A DNA stretch of 64,000 bases, taken from positions 248,001 to 312,000 of the forward strand of contig NZ_SMCV01000007.1 of assembly GCF_004342285.1 (NCBI RefSeq), read 5' to 3'. The notes below the pieces were generated by a model. That model was not told the DNA's origin, made no database searches, and saw only the letters and a program-made list of their open reading frames with translations. The translations under genes and the position numbers were made by a program. Below are positions 19,047 to 31,078 of the stretch, one piece after another; the first letter of the stretch is position 1; each line of letters opens with the position of its first letter. This DNA is from Klebsiella sp. BIGb0138 (GTDB taxonomy: Bacteria; Pseudomonadota; Gammaproteobacteria; Enterobacterales; Enterobacteriaceae).

Positions 19047-20363
19047 TTACGAAAACCAGGTTCCGCGCTGCCAGTGCCGACGCCAGATGATCGCCAGCGA
19101 CAGACCGCGTAGCGCCAGGAAAACCGCCAGCGCCAGCCACAAACCGTGGTTACCGAGAACCGGCAGCGTCAGCAGGGTTACGGCAAAGCCCACCGCCGCC
19201 ACCGCCATGCTGTTACGCATCTCGGCCCCGCGCGTTGCGCCGATAAACATGCCATCGAGCAAATAACACCAGACGCCAATGACCGGTAAAATCATCTGCC
19301 AGAACAGGTAGCGATCGGCCAGCTGCTGAAGCGAAGGCAACGAGGTTAGCAGTGCGATAATCTGTTGCCCCGCGACGGCATAAATCAAGGCAAAGAGCAG
19401 CGCCACCATTCCCGACTGGCGGCAGGCCGCGCGCCAGACCTCAAGCAGCCGGCTGCCGTCGCGTGCGCCGTACGCCTGCCCGGAGTGGGCTTCCACCGCA
19501 TAGGCAAAACCGTCCAGCGCGTAGGCGGTGAAGGTCAGCAAGGTCATCAGGAGAGCGTTGACGGCGACAATCTCGCCGCCCAGTCGGGCGCCGAAGACGG
19601 TCACCGCGCCAAAGCAGAGTTGCAGCAGCAGGGAGCGCAGCATGATATCGCGGTTCAGCGCCAGCAGGCGGCGCAAATCTCCGCGCCAGGCGCTTTTCAA
19701 CATGGCAAATGAGACCCCGCGCAGCGCCAGCACACGCCTTGCCATCAGCAGCCCGATGAGAAAGGTGGCATATTCGGCCGTCACCGTCGCCAGCGCGGCC
19801 CCTTGCACATTCATATGCAGGCCCATCACCAGCCACAGGTCGAGGACGATATTCAGCAGGTTGCCAACGACCAGCAGGATTACCGGCGCACGAGCGTACT
19901 GTACTCCCAGCAGCCAGCCGAGCAGCACCAGGTTTGCCAGCGAGGCCGGGGCGCTCAGCCAACGGATGTCAAGGAAGCGCCGCGCCTGTTCCAGTACCGC
20001 GTCATTGCCGCCGACAATATGCAGCGCCAGATCGATTAGCGGAGTCCGGAACAGGACAATCAGCAGACCGGCCGCTAATGCCAGTCCAAGCGGCTGTACC
20101 AGCGCCCGCGCCAGGCGGAGGGGATCTTTTGCGCCAAAGGCCTGGGCCGTCAGCCCGGTGGTGCTCATCCGCAGGAACAGCAGCAGCATGAAGAGAAAAC
20201 TGGTCGCCGTCGCACCGACCGCCACGCCGCCGAGGTAAACCGGGCTATCGAGGTGGCCAATCACGGCGGTATCAACCAGCCCCAGCAGCGGGACGGTGAT
20301 ATTGGAGAAAATCATCGGTAGCGCCAGGCGCCACAGGGCCTTGTCAGCGGCGTGAAAGAACAT
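19047..20363 (-). CDS. dinF: MATE-family efflux transporter DinF
   Basis: DinF is a DNA-damage-inducible MATE transporter, about 438 residues with 12 predicted membrane segments. Landmarks are LALPMIFSNITVPLLGLVDTAVIGHL near the N-terminus, RMSTTGLTAQAFGAKD, NRDIMLRSLLLQLCF and EAHSGQAYGARDGSR. The start at 20363 (MFFHAADKALWRLALP) is favoured because it begins just ahead of the conserved region; two further Met codons at 20405 are possible. It follows lexA by about 70 bases in the same direction, so it belongs to the SOS operon lexA-dinF. E. coli DinF has been linked to protection from oxidative and bile-salt stress. Confidence 0.94.
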   Translation of the reverse strand: MFFHAADKALWRLALPMIFSNITVPLLGLVDTAVIGHLDSPVYLGGVAVGATATSFLFMLLLFLRMSTTGLTAQAFGAKDPLRLARALVQPLGLALAAGLLIVLFRTPLIDLALHIVGGNDAVLEQARRFLDIRWLSAPASLANLVLLGWLLGVQYARAPVILLVVGNLLNIVLDLWLVMGLHMNVQGAALATVTAEYATFLIGLLMARRVLALRGVSFAMLKSAWRGDLRRLLALNRDIMLRSLLLQLCFGAVTVFGARLGGEIVAVNALLMTLLTFTAYALDGFAYAVEAHSGQAYGARDGSRLLEVWRAACRQSGMVALLFALIYAVAGQQIIALLTSLPSLQQLADRYLFWQMILPVIGVWCYLLDGMFIGATRGAEMRNSMAVAAVGFAVTLLTLPVLGNHGLWLALAVFLALRGLSLAIIWRRHWQRGTWFS

Positions 20364-20434
20364 GAGAAAGAGCCTGACCGAGGAGGAAAGACGGCGCAGC
20401 ATCATGCATCAGATGATGCTGCGTGGGGAAGGCG

Positions 20435-21043
20435 TTACAGCCACTCGCCGTTGCGAATTACGCCAACGGCCAGCCCTTCAATAGTGAAGTTTTGTTCGCG
20501 CAGATTCACCACGATAGGTGAAAATTCGCTATTTTCTGGCAGCAGTTCGACGATGTTACCCTGCTTTTTCAGCCGTTTAACGGTAACTTCTTCGTCAATG
20601 CGCGCCACGACAACCTGCCCGTTACGCACGTCCTGCGTTTTATGTACCGCCAGCAGGTCGCCATCGAGAATTCCGATGTCTTTCATCGACATGCCGCTAA
20701 CCCGCAGCAGAAAATCGGCGTTCGGCTTGAACATCGCCGGGTCAACCTGGAAGTGACCTTCGATATGCTGCTGGGCCAGCAGCGGCTCACCGGCAGCGAC
20801 GCGGCCAATTAGCGGCAGACCGGGTTCTTCTTCCGTCAGCAGACGAATACCGCGGGAAGCGCCGGAGATAATCTCGATCGCGCCTTTACGCGCCAGCGCT
20901 TTCAGGTGTTCTTCCGCCGCGTTGGGAGAACGGAACCCCAAGCGCTGAGCAATTTCCGCACGCGTTGGCGGCATGCCCGTCTGGCTGATGTGATCCCGAA
21001 TGAGATCGAACACCTCTTGCTGCCTGGTCGTTAACGCTTTCAT
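20435..21043 (-). CDS. lexA: LexA repressor (SOS regulator)
   Basis: The 202-residue protein represses SOS genes and cleaves itself when RecA filaments form. The winged HTH occupies residues 1-70 ([32 protein letters not shown]). The cleavage site is Ala84-Gly85 within RVAAGEP. The catalytic Ser is in [16 protein letters not shown] (near 119) and the Lys in AVHKTQ (near 156). Length equals E. coli LexA. Two LexA boxes lie just upstream, giving autoregulation, and dinF follows. Confidence 0.98.
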   Translation of the reverse strand: MKALTTRQQEVFDLIRDHISQTGMPPTRAEIAQRLGFRSPNAAEEHLKALARKGAIEIISGASRGIRLLTEEEPGLPLIGRVAAGEPLLAQQHIEGHFQVDPAMFKPNADFLLRVSGMSMKDIGILDGDLLAVHKTQDVRNGQVVVARIDEEVTVKRLKKQGNIVELLPENSEFSPIVVNLREQNFTIEGLAVGVIRNGEWL

Positions 21044-21051
21044 CCCGCCCC

Positions 21052-21067
21052 CTGGGTGTATATACAG
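21052..21067. promoter_or_regulatory. LexA box 1 of lexA
   Basis: CTGGGTGTATATACAG fits CTG-N10-CAG and ends 9 bases before the lexA ATG (21043), as in E. coli. Confidence 0.9.
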
Positions 21068-21072
21068 TTATG

Positions 21073-21088
21073 CTGTGAGTATATACAG
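21073..21088. promoter_or_regulatory. LexA box 2 of lexA
   Basis: CTGTGAGTATATACAG fits CTG-N10-CAG. Its start is 21 bases from that of box 1, so the two operators lie on the same face of the helix, like the double operator of E. coli lexA. Confidence 0.9.
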
Positions 21089-21265
21089 CTAACGGTGATT
21101 TTGGAATCAAATTTCACACAAAAATCAGCAGATTCTTTCCATTCTGCGCCCCTGGGAACCTATCCTGGCCGGCGTTCTGCCGCCGACGCGTGCGCGCCGC
21201 GCCGCCGGGGATCGCGCTCGCCCCTGAACCAACGAGCCGACAGCAAAGCCGCGCGGGCCGCAATT

Positions 21266-21634
21266 TTAGTGATAGCGAGCCCACAGTAAGAGCGCCCAGG
21301 TTATTAGCGCGATCCCGATCGCCAGCAAGACCGCCGCGGACCCCATATCTTTTGCGCGTCCGGACAGCTCGTGGTGCTCCGGGCCAATTCGATCCACCAC
21401 CGCCTCAATCGCGCTATTAAGAATTTCGACTATCATCACTAACAGGACCGAGCCTATCAGCAGTACCCGCGTGATGGCATCAACGTCCAACCAGCAGGCG
21501 ATCGCCACGGCAATAATGGCAGCGACGCCTTCCTGACGAAATGCGGCCTCATTCATCCATGCCGCACGGAACCCTTTCCAGGAATAACCTGCCGCTTTAA
21601 TGATTCGGGTTAACCCGGTGGTATTATTGGCCAT
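21266..21634 (-). CDS. dgkA: Diacylglycerol kinase
   Basis: DgkA is a small trimeric inner membrane kinase that recycles the diacylglycerol left by membrane-derived oligosaccharide synthesis. The 122-residue protein begins MANNTTGLTRIIKAAGYSWKG and has three membrane helices. The active-site helix is VEILNSAIEAVVDRIG, and ELSGRAKDMGSAAV follows. The ATG at 21634 is chosen; an in-frame TTG just before it would give one extra residue. It diverges from plsB, as in E. coli, linking two phospholipid genes. Confidence 0.97.
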   Translation of the reverse strand: MANNTTGLTRIIKAAGYSWKGFRAAWMNEAAFRQEGVAAIIAVAIACWLDVDAITRVLLIGSVLLVMIVEILNSAIEAVVDRIGPEHHELSGRAKDMGSAAVLLAIGIALITWALLLWARYH

Positions 21635-21763
21635 CAAAAGAACCTTTTTATGTAAATGACGTCAATGAGTGTACGCGTTTGCCGCGTGGCAACGGAAATT
21701 CTGCGCGCTTTCTGTTATTCTTGCCGCGCATTTGCATGATTAACCAGAGGCTTCACATCGTTT

Positions 21764-24187
21764 ATGTCCGGCTGGCAACGAATTTACTATAAATTACTGA
21801 ATTTACCATTGCGGGTGCTGGTAAAAAGCAAGTCTATTCCCGCAGAACCTGCTCAGGAACTAGGGCTGGATACCTCGCGTCCTATCATGTACGTCCTGCC
21901 CTATAACTCGAAGGCGGACCTGCTGACCCTGCGCGCCCAGTGCCTGGAGCACGATTTACCCGATCCGCTTGAACCGCTGGAGATCGACGGCGCCCTGCTG
22001 CCACGCTACGTATTTATCCACGGCGGCCCGCGCGTATTCACCTACTACACGCCGAAAGAAGAGTCCATCAAGCTGTTCCACGACTACCTGGATCTGCACC
22101 GCAACCATCCCAATCTGGACGTGCAAATGGTGCCGGTGTCGGTGATGTTTGGTCGTGCGCCAGGACGGGAAAAGGGCGAGGTGAATCCACCGCTGCGTAT
22201 GCTGAACGGTATTCAGAAATTCTTCGCCGTCCTGTGGCTGGGCCGCGACAGCTTTGTCCGCTTCTCGCCGCCGGTCTCGCTGCGCAGAATGGCCACCGAG
22301 CACGGTACCGATAAAATTATCGCCCAGAAGCTGGCCCGCGTCGCACGTATGCACTTCGCACGTCAGCGCCTGGCCGCCGTAGGCCCGCGTCTGCCGGCGC
22401 GTCAGGATCTGTTCAATAAGCTGCTGGCGTCGAAAGCCATCGCCCGGGCGGTGGAAGATGAGGCGCGCAGCAAGAAAATTTCCCATGAGAAGGCGCAACA
22501 GAACGCCATCGCGCTGATGGAAGAGATCGCCGCTAACTTCTCCTACGAGATGATTCGCCTGACCGACCGCGTGCTCGGCTTTACCTGGAACCGCCTGTAT
22601 CAGGGGATTAACGTCCATAACGCCGAGCGCGTGCGTCAGCTGGCGCATGAAGGGCACGAAATTGTCTATGTCCCGTGCCACCGTAGCCACATGGACTACC
22701 TTCTGCTCTCGTATGTGCTGTATCACCAGGGTCTGGTGCCGCCGCATATCGCCGCCGGTATCAACCTGAACTTCTGGCCGGCAGGGCCGATTTTCCGCCG
22801 CGGCGGCGCGTTCTTTATTCGCCGTACCTTTAAGGGCAATAAGCTCTACTCGACGGTGTTCCGCGAATATCTCGGTGAATTGTTCAGCCGGGGTTACTCC
22901 GTAGAGTACTTCGTTGAAGGCGGGCGCTCGCGTACCGGCCGTCTGCTGGATCCGAAAACCGGCACGCTGTCGATGACCATTCAGGCGATGCTGCGCGGCG
23001 GTACCCGGCCGATTACCCTGGTGCCTATCTATATCGGCTACGAGCACGTGATGGAGGTCGGCACCTATGCGAAAGAGCTGCGCGGCGCGACCAAAGAAAA
23101 AGAGAGCCTGCCGCAGATGCTGCGCGGGCTGAGCAAGCTGCGTAATCTCGGCCAGGGCTATGTTAACTTCGGCGAACCGCTGCCGCTGATGACCTGGCTT
23201 AATCAGCACGTTCCGGACTGGCGCGAGTCTATCGACCCTATCGAAGCCGTGCGCCCGTCGTGGCTGACGCCGTCGGTGAACAGCATTGCCGCCGATCTGA
23301 TGGTGCGCATCAACAACGCCGGCGCGGCGAATGCCATGAACCTGTGCTGTACCGCCCTGCTGGCTTCTCGCCAGCGTTCGCTGACCCGAGAGCAGCTGAC
23401 GCAGCAGCTGGAGTGCTATCTCGATCTGCTGCGTAACGTCCCGTACTCGCCAGATGCCACCACGCCAGCGGCATCCGCCGGTGAACTGATCGATCACGCG
23501 CTGAAGATGAATAAGTTCGAGGTCGAGAAAGACACCATCGGCGACATCATCATTCTGCCGCGCGAGCAGGCGGTGCTGATGACCTACTATCGCAACAACA
23601 TCGCCCATATGCTGATGATGCCGTCGCTGCTGGCGGCGATAGTGACCCAGCATCGTCGTATCACCCGCGCGGAAGTGCTGCGTCACGTTGAGATGTTCTA
23701 TCCGCTGCTGAAGGCCGAGCTGTTCCTGCGTTGGGAGAAAGAAGAGCTGGCGGGCGTTATCGATGCGCTGCTGGCTGAAATGCAGCGCCAGGGGCTGATT
23801 ATTCTGAGCGATGATGAGGTAAGCATCAATCCGTCTCACTCCCGCTCCCTGCAGCTGCTGGCCGCCGGCGCGCGTGAAACGCTCCAGCGTTACGCCATTA
23901 CCTTCTGGCTGCTGAGCGCGAACCCGTCGATTAACCGCAGCTCGCTGGAGAAAGAGAGCCGCACCGTGGCCCAGCGTCTGTCGGTGCTGCACGGCATCAA
24001 CGCGCCGGAGTTCTTCGATAAGGCGGTATTCAGTACGTTAGTGCTGACGCTGCGCGACGAGGGCTATATCAGCGATACCGGCGATGCTGAGCCGGAAGAG
24101 ACGCTGAAGGTTTATCAGATGCTGGCGGCGTTGATTACCTCTGACGTTCGTTTGACGATTGAAAGCGCCACCCAGGATGAAGCGTAA
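21764..24187 (+). CDS. plsB: Glycerol-3-phosphate acyltransferase
   Basis: PlsB performs the first acylation of glycerol-3-phosphate in membrane lipid synthesis, at the inner membrane. The 807-residue protein matches E. coli PlsB in length. The catalytic HX4D motif is HRSHMD at residues 306-311 within [15 protein letters not shown]. Further acyltransferase blocks are [40 protein letters not shown] and [12 protein letters not shown]. It is monocistronic between the divergent dgkA and the convergent ubiA. Confidence 0.98.
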   Translation: MSGWQRIYYKLLNLPLRVLVKSKSIPAEPAQELGLDTSRPIMYVLPYNSKADLLTLRAQCLEHDLPDPLEPLEIDGALLPRYVFIHGGPRVFTYYTPKEESIKLFHDYLDLHRNHPNLDVQMVPVSVMFGRAPGREKGEVNPPLRMLNGIQKFFAVLWLGRDSFVRFSPPVSLRRMATEHGTDKIIAQKLARVARMHFARQRLAAVGPRLPARQDLFNKLLASKAIARAVEDEARSKKISHEKAQQNAIALMEEIAANFSYEMIRLTDRVLGFTWNRLYQGINVHNAERVRQLAHEGHEIVYVPCHRSHMDYLLLSYVLYHQGLVPPHIAAGINLNFWPAGPIFRRGGAFFIRRTFKGNKLYSTVFREYLGELFSRGYSVEYFVEGGRSRTGRLLDPKTGTLSMTIQAMLRGGTRPITLVPIYIGYEHVMEVGTYAKELRGATKEKESLPQMLRGLSKLRNLGQGYVNFGEPLPLMTWLNQHVPDWRESIDPIEAVRPSWLTPSVNSIAADLMVRINNAGAANAMNLCCTALLASRQRSLTREQLTQQLECYLDLLRNVPYSPDATTPAASAGELIDHALKMNKFEVEKDTIGDIIILPREQAVLMTYYRNNIAHMLMMPSLLAAIVTQHRRITRAEVLRHVEMFYPLLKAELFLRWEKEELAGVIDALLAEMQRQGLIILSDDEVSINPSHSRSLQLLAAGARETLQRYAITFWLLSANPSINRSSLEKESRTVAQRLSVLHGINAPEFFDKAVFSTLVLTLRDEGYISDTGDAEPEETLKVYQMLAALITSDVRLTIESATQDEA

Positions 24188-24207
24188 CGCCTGAGGCTTG
24201 CTCTCCT

Positions 24208-24230
24208 CTCCCCCCGCTAGCCGGGGGGAG
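24208..24230. repeat. GC hairpin between plsB and ubiA
   Basis: CTCCCCCCG pairs with CGGGGGGAG around a CTAGC-type loop in the short convergent spacer. There is no T-run, so it resembles a REP-type 3' protecting hairpin more than a classical terminator. Confidence 0.5.
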
Positions 24231-24244
24231 AAGGCAGAGAGCGG

Positions 24245-25114
24245 CTACTGCAGATAGCTCATCGCCAGACCGAGAAACAGCACCAGCCCGACGTAGTTAT
24301 TGTTTAAAAACGCTTTAAAGCAGTCATCACGTTCCCGACGGAAGATCAGCTTCTGCTGCCAGAAAAACAGCCCCGCCGCGATAAACAGCGACCAGTAATA
24401 TTCCCAGTGCAGCCCATTCAGCCAGCCGATGGCGGCCATCAATACCAGCACCCCAACCTGCAGAATGCCGATAATCAGGCGGTCATGCTCACCAAACAAA
24501 ATCGCCGTCGATTTAATACCGATTTTGATGTCGTCATCCCGATCGACCATCGCATACTGGGTATCATAGGCCACCGCCCACAGAATATTGGCGAGGAACA
24601 TCAGCCAGCAGCTGAGCGGTAACGCTTCGCTGACCGCCGAGAAGGCCATCGGAATCGACCAGCCGAACGCCGCCCCCAGCACCACCTGCGGCAGGTGGGT
24701 ATAGCGTTTCATGAACGGATACACCCACGCCAGCGCCAGCGCCGCCACCGAGAGCAGGATAGTCATAGTGTTTAAGGTCAGCACCAGCAAAAACGAAAGC
24801 ACAACCAGAACGACAAACAGCAGCCGGGCTTCTTTTTCGGTGACGTCACCGCTGGGCAGCGGACGGCGGGCGGTGCGTTTAACATGGCCATCAAACTTCC
24901 GGTCGGCATAATCATTCACCACGCAGCCGGCGGCGCGCATCAGCCAGACGCCAGCGACAAAAACGGCCAGGATCCACAGCGGCGGGATCCCCGGCGTCGC
25001 CACCCATAGCGCCCACAGCGTCGGCCACAGCAGCAGCAGCGCGCCGATCGGTTTGTCAGTCCGCATCAGGCGATGAAACGCCAACAGCTTATTCTGCGTC
25101 AGACTCCTCTCCAT
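24245..25114 (-). CDS. ubiA: 4-hydroxybenzoate octaprenyltransferase
   Basis: UbiA attaches the octaprenyl chain to 4-hydroxybenzoate in ubiquinone synthesis, in the inner membrane. The 289-residue protein has eight or nine membrane segments. The two Asp-rich prenyl-diphosphate/Mg sites are NDYADRKFD (near 67-75) and [13 protein letters not shown] (near 184-196). The start [24 protein letters not shown] matches E. coli almost exactly; the C-terminus ends at LAMSYLQ, one or two residues shorter. It lies 12 bases downstream of ubiC, the enzyme that makes its substrate, forming a ubiCA operon. Confidence 0.97.
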   Translation of the reverse strand: MERSLTQNKLLAFHRLMRTDKPIGALLLLWPTLWALWVATPGIPPLWILAVFVAGVWLMRAAGCVVNDYADRKFDGHVKRTARRPLPSGDVTEKEARLLFVVLVVLSFLLVLTLNTMTILLSVAALALAWVYPFMKRYTHLPQVVLGAAFGWSIPMAFSAVSEALPLSCWLMFLANILWAVAYDTQYAMVDRDDDIKIGIKSTAILFGEHDRLIIGILQVGVLVLMAAIGWLNGLHWEYYWSLFIAAGLFFWQQKLIFRRERDDCFKAFLNNNYVGLVLFLGLAMSYLQ

Positions 25115-25126
25115 TTTCTCTTCCTC

Positions 25127-25624
25127 TTAATACAACGGCGACGCAGGCAGAAAAAGCTCTGTCAGCAGCAGCGGTTTGCCACTCAGCCGCAGGCGGGAAC
25201 GACGCCCCCATAGCTCTGCATCGCGCCCAATTTCAATAAAATCGCGGGTTAACGTCGACGATGTAAACAGATAACGCCCCAGCGGCGTCTGACCCAGCTG
25301 CTGCAGAGCCAGTTCGGGACCGCACAGCGTCGACTCCGGTACGACCGTGCGCCCGGCCAGCCAGGGTTCGCCATTCGCGCAAAGAATAATTTCCCGCAGC
25401 CAGTAACGCGCGTCCTCTGGCAACAACGCCGCTTCATCAACCAACGCTTCACGTCCGACGAAACCTTCGTTGACCATGATAACGCTGACCTTTTTCCCCT
25501 GTTGCTCAAAGCGTTTGGTCATTGAGTCTTCCAGCAACAGCCAGTCACGCAGGTGCGCTTCCAGCGGGGGGATCGCGGCAAAATAGCGCAGCGCACGCAG
25601 TTGCGTAAGCGCAGGATGTGACAT
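25127..25624 (-). CDS. ubiC: Chorismate pyruvate-lyase
   Basis: UbiC converts chorismate to 4-hydroxybenzoate and pyruvate, the first committed step of ubiquinone synthesis. The start at 25624 ([15 protein letters not shown]) gives 165 residues, the E. coli length. Conserved stretches are [62 protein letters not shown] and the end [14 protein letters not shown], which include the Arg, Gly and Glu residues of the product-binding cavity. An upstream Met at 25648 is not conserved. Confidence 0.97.
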   Translation of the reverse strand: MSHPALTQLRALRYFAAIPPLEAHLRDWLLLEDSMTKRFEQQGKKVSVIMVNEGFVGREALVDEAALLPEDARYWLREIILCANGEPWLAGRTVVPESTLCGPELALQQLGQTPLGRYLFTSSTLTRDFIEIGRDAELWGRRSRLRLSGKPLLLTELFLPASPLY

Positions 25625-25744
25625 GCCTGATTCTCCGGTACATAACATGAGAGCATTGTATCGCAGAATCGGCGAATCAGGGCGGGCAAACCGTTAAGAT
25701 ACGATCATCGGCGTAACAGCCATGCAACAGCAGCCGCCACGCGA

Positions 25745-25775
25745 GAAAAAAAGGTGCGTCCAGGCGGACGCACCT
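25745..25775 (-). terminator. malM terminator
   Basis: A 10-bp perfect stem, AGGTGCGTCC / GGACGCACCT, has an AGGC loop. The plus-strand A-run at 25745-25751 gives a T-run after the stem on the minus strand. It ends the malK-lamB-malM transcript. Confidence 0.9.
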
Positions 25776-25813
25776 AAAGGCTGTGCCTAAACATCAGCAT
25801 TGTGGGGAGACGA

Positions 25814-26752
25814 TCACCCCTTGCCTTTTACACTGCTGATAAAGGTGGAACGAGCAGATTTCGAGCCGAGGCGCTCAGCTTCGTTCATCAGTTTGAGGGC
25901 TTTGTCGATATCACCTTTCGCCACGGCCTGCTTGATGCCGTTGTTAAAGTAAGTTTCCGTATCATCCAGCATCGGTTCGCTTTTCGCAGCAGGCGCTGGC
26001 GCGGCGACCGGTGCGGCGACTGGCGCGCTATAGACCGGCGCCGCCGTATTACCTACGGTGACAGGACCCGGACCAGAGGAGCCAAACAGCGGCCCGACCA
26101 GGACGCTGGAACCTGACGATGTTTTCACTTTCAGGCCCAGCGTGCCTTCAGTGGTATGTTTGGCGATCGGATCCGGAATATCCGGGACCGCATTGCCGGT
26201 ACCTTTGGCGTAGGCCTTCGCCGGATCGAGTAGCGTAGTCGTCTGCTGGAGGTCTTTATCAGTCGTAAAGACCAGCACATATAACTTTTGTTGCCCGAGG
26301 GCTGGCGTCAGGCGCATGACGCCTTCCAGGCGATCGGCACTCATCACCCCCGGCTGTTGGTAAGTGAAGTAACTGCTGGGGAAAAACGCAGACGGCGTCA
26401 TATTTTGATCGAAGATCAGCACATTTGGCGCATAGACGCTGGTTTGCTTGTTCACTTCGCTGGTCAGCGTAATGGTCAGCTCACCGATATTCGCCGGGAC
26501 GCTGTAAGCCGCCACCGGACCGGTAATACCGGGGATATTCAGCGATTGACCTGCCGTCGCTAACCGGGTGGTTTGCGTTTTCGATTGATCGACCGGCGTC
26601 CAGGTGAGCTGTTGTAGCGCGGACGCCGGAATAGCCGGTGCGGCAGAGGTATTCTGCGGCACGAAATTCACATCAGCAAAACTGACTGCGGGTACGCTGG
26701 CCAGCAGGCCGGCGGACAGGCAGAGGGCAACGAGACTTTTCTTCATTTTCAT
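25814..26752 (-). CDS. malM: Maltose operon periplasmic protein MalM
   Basis: MalM is a periplasmic member of the maltose regulon whose role is not fully known; starch or maltodextrin binding has been suggested. The start at 26752 (MKMKKSLVALCLSAGLLASV) gives a 312-residue precursor with a signal peptide ending near SFA. NIGELTITLTSEVNKQTSVYAPN and GVMSADRLEGVMRLTPALGQQ are family landmarks. A Pro/Ala-rich linker (near 245-265) is slightly longer than in E. coli (306 residues). The C-terminal helix EAERLGSKSARSTFISSVKGKG is conserved. It is the last gene of malK-lamB-malM. Confidence 0.96.
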   Translation of the reverse strand: MKMKKSLVALCLSAGLLASVPAVSFADVNFVPQNTSAAPAIPASALQQLTWTPVDQSKTQTTRLATAGQSLNIPGITGPVAAYSVPANIGELTITLTSEVNKQTSVYAPNVLIFDQNMTPSAFFPSSYFTYQQPGVMSADRLEGVMRLTPALGQQKLYVLVFTTDKDLQQTTTLLDPAKAYAKGTGNAVPDIPDPIAKHTTEGTLGLKVKTSSGSSVLVGPLFGSSGPGPVTVGNTAAPVYSAPVAAPVAAPAPAAKSEPMLDDTETYFNNGIKQAVAKGDIDKALKLMNEAERLGSKSARSTFISSVKGKG

Positions 26753-26814
26753 TGTTATCACCTCAATTCCGATGGCCGAGCGGTAGCCAGGCAATAGCCC
26801 GCTGAGCCGAAGAT

Positions 26815-26834
26815 AGAGGGGCTTGCGCCCCTCT
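26815..26834. terminator. Hairpin between lamB and malM
   Basis: AGAGGGGC / GCCCCTCT with a TTGC loop lies in the lamB-malM spacer. The T-run is on the plus strand, so for the lamB-malM mRNA it is more likely an attenuating or 3' stabilising hairpin that lowers malM relative to lamB. Confidence 0.5.
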
Positions 26835-26863
26835 TTTGGTCATCACACGTCAGGTTGGTTGGA

Positions 26864-28237
<1,374 letters not shown>

Positions 28238-28288
28238 CTACCTGCTGCTGCAGCGCTAAGGGGTTCGCGTTTTTTTTAATGGGAAGCC

Positions 28289-29398
28289 TTACACGCCCGG
28301 CTCTTTATGCAACCGACGACACGCCGTGCCATCCTCACGGAATAAATGGCAACGTTCCGGCGGCAAACCGATAGCGAATGTGGCTCCCTCTTCTACCAAC
28401 ACCACGTCGTTCTGGCGGTAAACCAGGTTCTGACGGATGGCGGGGATCTGGATATGAATTTGCGTTTCGTGACCAAGCTGCTCAACCACCTGGACTTCCC
28501 CTTCGAGGGTCACGTCGGCGATATCGCTGGGCAGCAGATGTTCCGGGCGGATGCCTAAAGACATATTCGCGCCGACCTGAACGCGGGCGCTGTCCACCGG
28601 CAGCCAGACCTGCTGGCGGTTTGGCAGCTCCACCTGAACCTGCTCAATGGCGGTTGCCGTCACTTTTACCGGCAGGAAGTTCATCTTCGGCGAGCCAATA
28701 AAGCCCGCAACGAAGCGATCGGCCGGGTAGTGATACAGCTCAAGCGGTTTCCCGACCTGCGCCACGCGTCCGGCGTCCAGCACCACAATCTTGTCGGCCA
28801 GGGTCATGGCTTCGACCTGATCGTGGGTGACGTAAATCATCGTGCGCCCAAGGCGCTTGTGCAGACGGGAGATTTCGATACGCATCTGCACGCGCAGCGC
28901 GGCATCGAGGTTAGAAAGCGGTTCATCCAGCAGGAAAACGCGAGGTTCGGCCACCAGGGTACGACCGATCGCCACGCGCTGGCGCTGGCCGCCGGACAGC
29001 GCCTTCGGTTTACGCTCCAGCAGGTGCGCCAGCTGCAACACTTCAGCCACCTGAGTGACGCGCTGGTTGATCACATCTTTTTTGGCGCCGGCCAGCTTCA
29101 GGCCGAAGGACATATTTTCCGCGACGGAGAGGTGGGGGTAGAGCGCGTAAGACTGGAAGACCATGCCGATGCCGCGTTCGGCCGGTGGGATGTCGTTCAT
29201 TCGCGTATCACCAATAAACAAATCACCACTGGTGATGGTTTCCAGCCCGGCGATCATACGCAGCAGGGTCGATTTGCCGCAGCCCGATGGCCCGACAAAC
29301 ACCACGAACTCCCCTTCCTGGATGTCGAGATTGATATCTTTCGATACCACCACGTCCCCCCAGGCTTTCGTTATATTCCGCAGCTGTACGTTCGCCAT
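28289..29398 (-). CDS. malK: Maltose ABC transporter ATPase MalK
   Basis: MalK is the ATPase of the MalEFGK2 importer and also holds the activator MalT inactive. The start at 29398 ([14 protein letters not shown]) gives 369 residues. Walker A is GPSGCGKS at 36-43, the signature [16 protein letters not shown], Walker [13 protein letters not shown], and the switch His is in [11 protein letters not shown]. The regulatory C-domain with [10 protein letters not shown] and the end [10 protein letters not shown] is intact. It is two residues shorter than E. coli MalK because LPNRQQ lacks two residues present there. It diverges from malE. Confidence 0.97.
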   Translation of the reverse strand: MANVQLRNITKAWGDVVVSKDINLDIQEGEFVVFVGPSGCGKSTLLRMIAGLETITSGDLFIGDTRMNDIPPAERGIGMVFQSYALYPHLSVAENMSFGLKLAGAKKDVINQRVTQVAEVLQLAHLLERKPKALSGGQRQRVAIGRTLVAEPRVFLLDEPLSNLDAALRVQMRIEISRLHKRLGRTMIYVTHDQVEAMTLADKIVVLDAGRVAQVGKPLELYHYPADRFVAGFIGSPKMNFLPVKVTATAIEQVQVELPNRQQVWLPVDSARVQVGANMSLGIRPEHLLPSDIADVTLEGEVQVVEQLGHETQIHIQIPAIRQNLVYRQNDVVLVEEGATFAIGLPPERCHLFREDGTACRRLHKEPGV

Positions 29399-30958
<1,560 letters not shown>

Positions 30959-30966
30959 TCCTGCTC

Positions 30967-31052
30967 GTCCCCTCTCCCTTCTCGGGAGCGGGTCGGAGTC
31001 CAGGCCCACCAGGCCCCGGTCCGACCCGCTGTCCTGAGGGGAGAGGGAGAAT
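30967..31052. repeat. Large inverted repeat between malE and malF
   Basis: CCCTCTCCC pairs with GGGAGAGGG at the outer ends, and inside them GCGGGTCGGA pairs with TCCGACCCGC, making a long imperfect hairpin of about 85 bases. E. coli has REP units in the same gap, where they stabilise upstream malE mRNA. The outer motif also occurs between aceA and aceK. Confidence 0.8.
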
Positions 31053-31078
31053 AAAATACGTTGTAGAGGATGATCCCC

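Noticed and set aside
21956-23992. 678-residue open frame on the minus strand inside plsB
   Set aside because: It is antisense to a highly conserved gene; the translation is His/Gln/Arg-rich without recognisable domains, typical of shadow frames in GC-rich codons.
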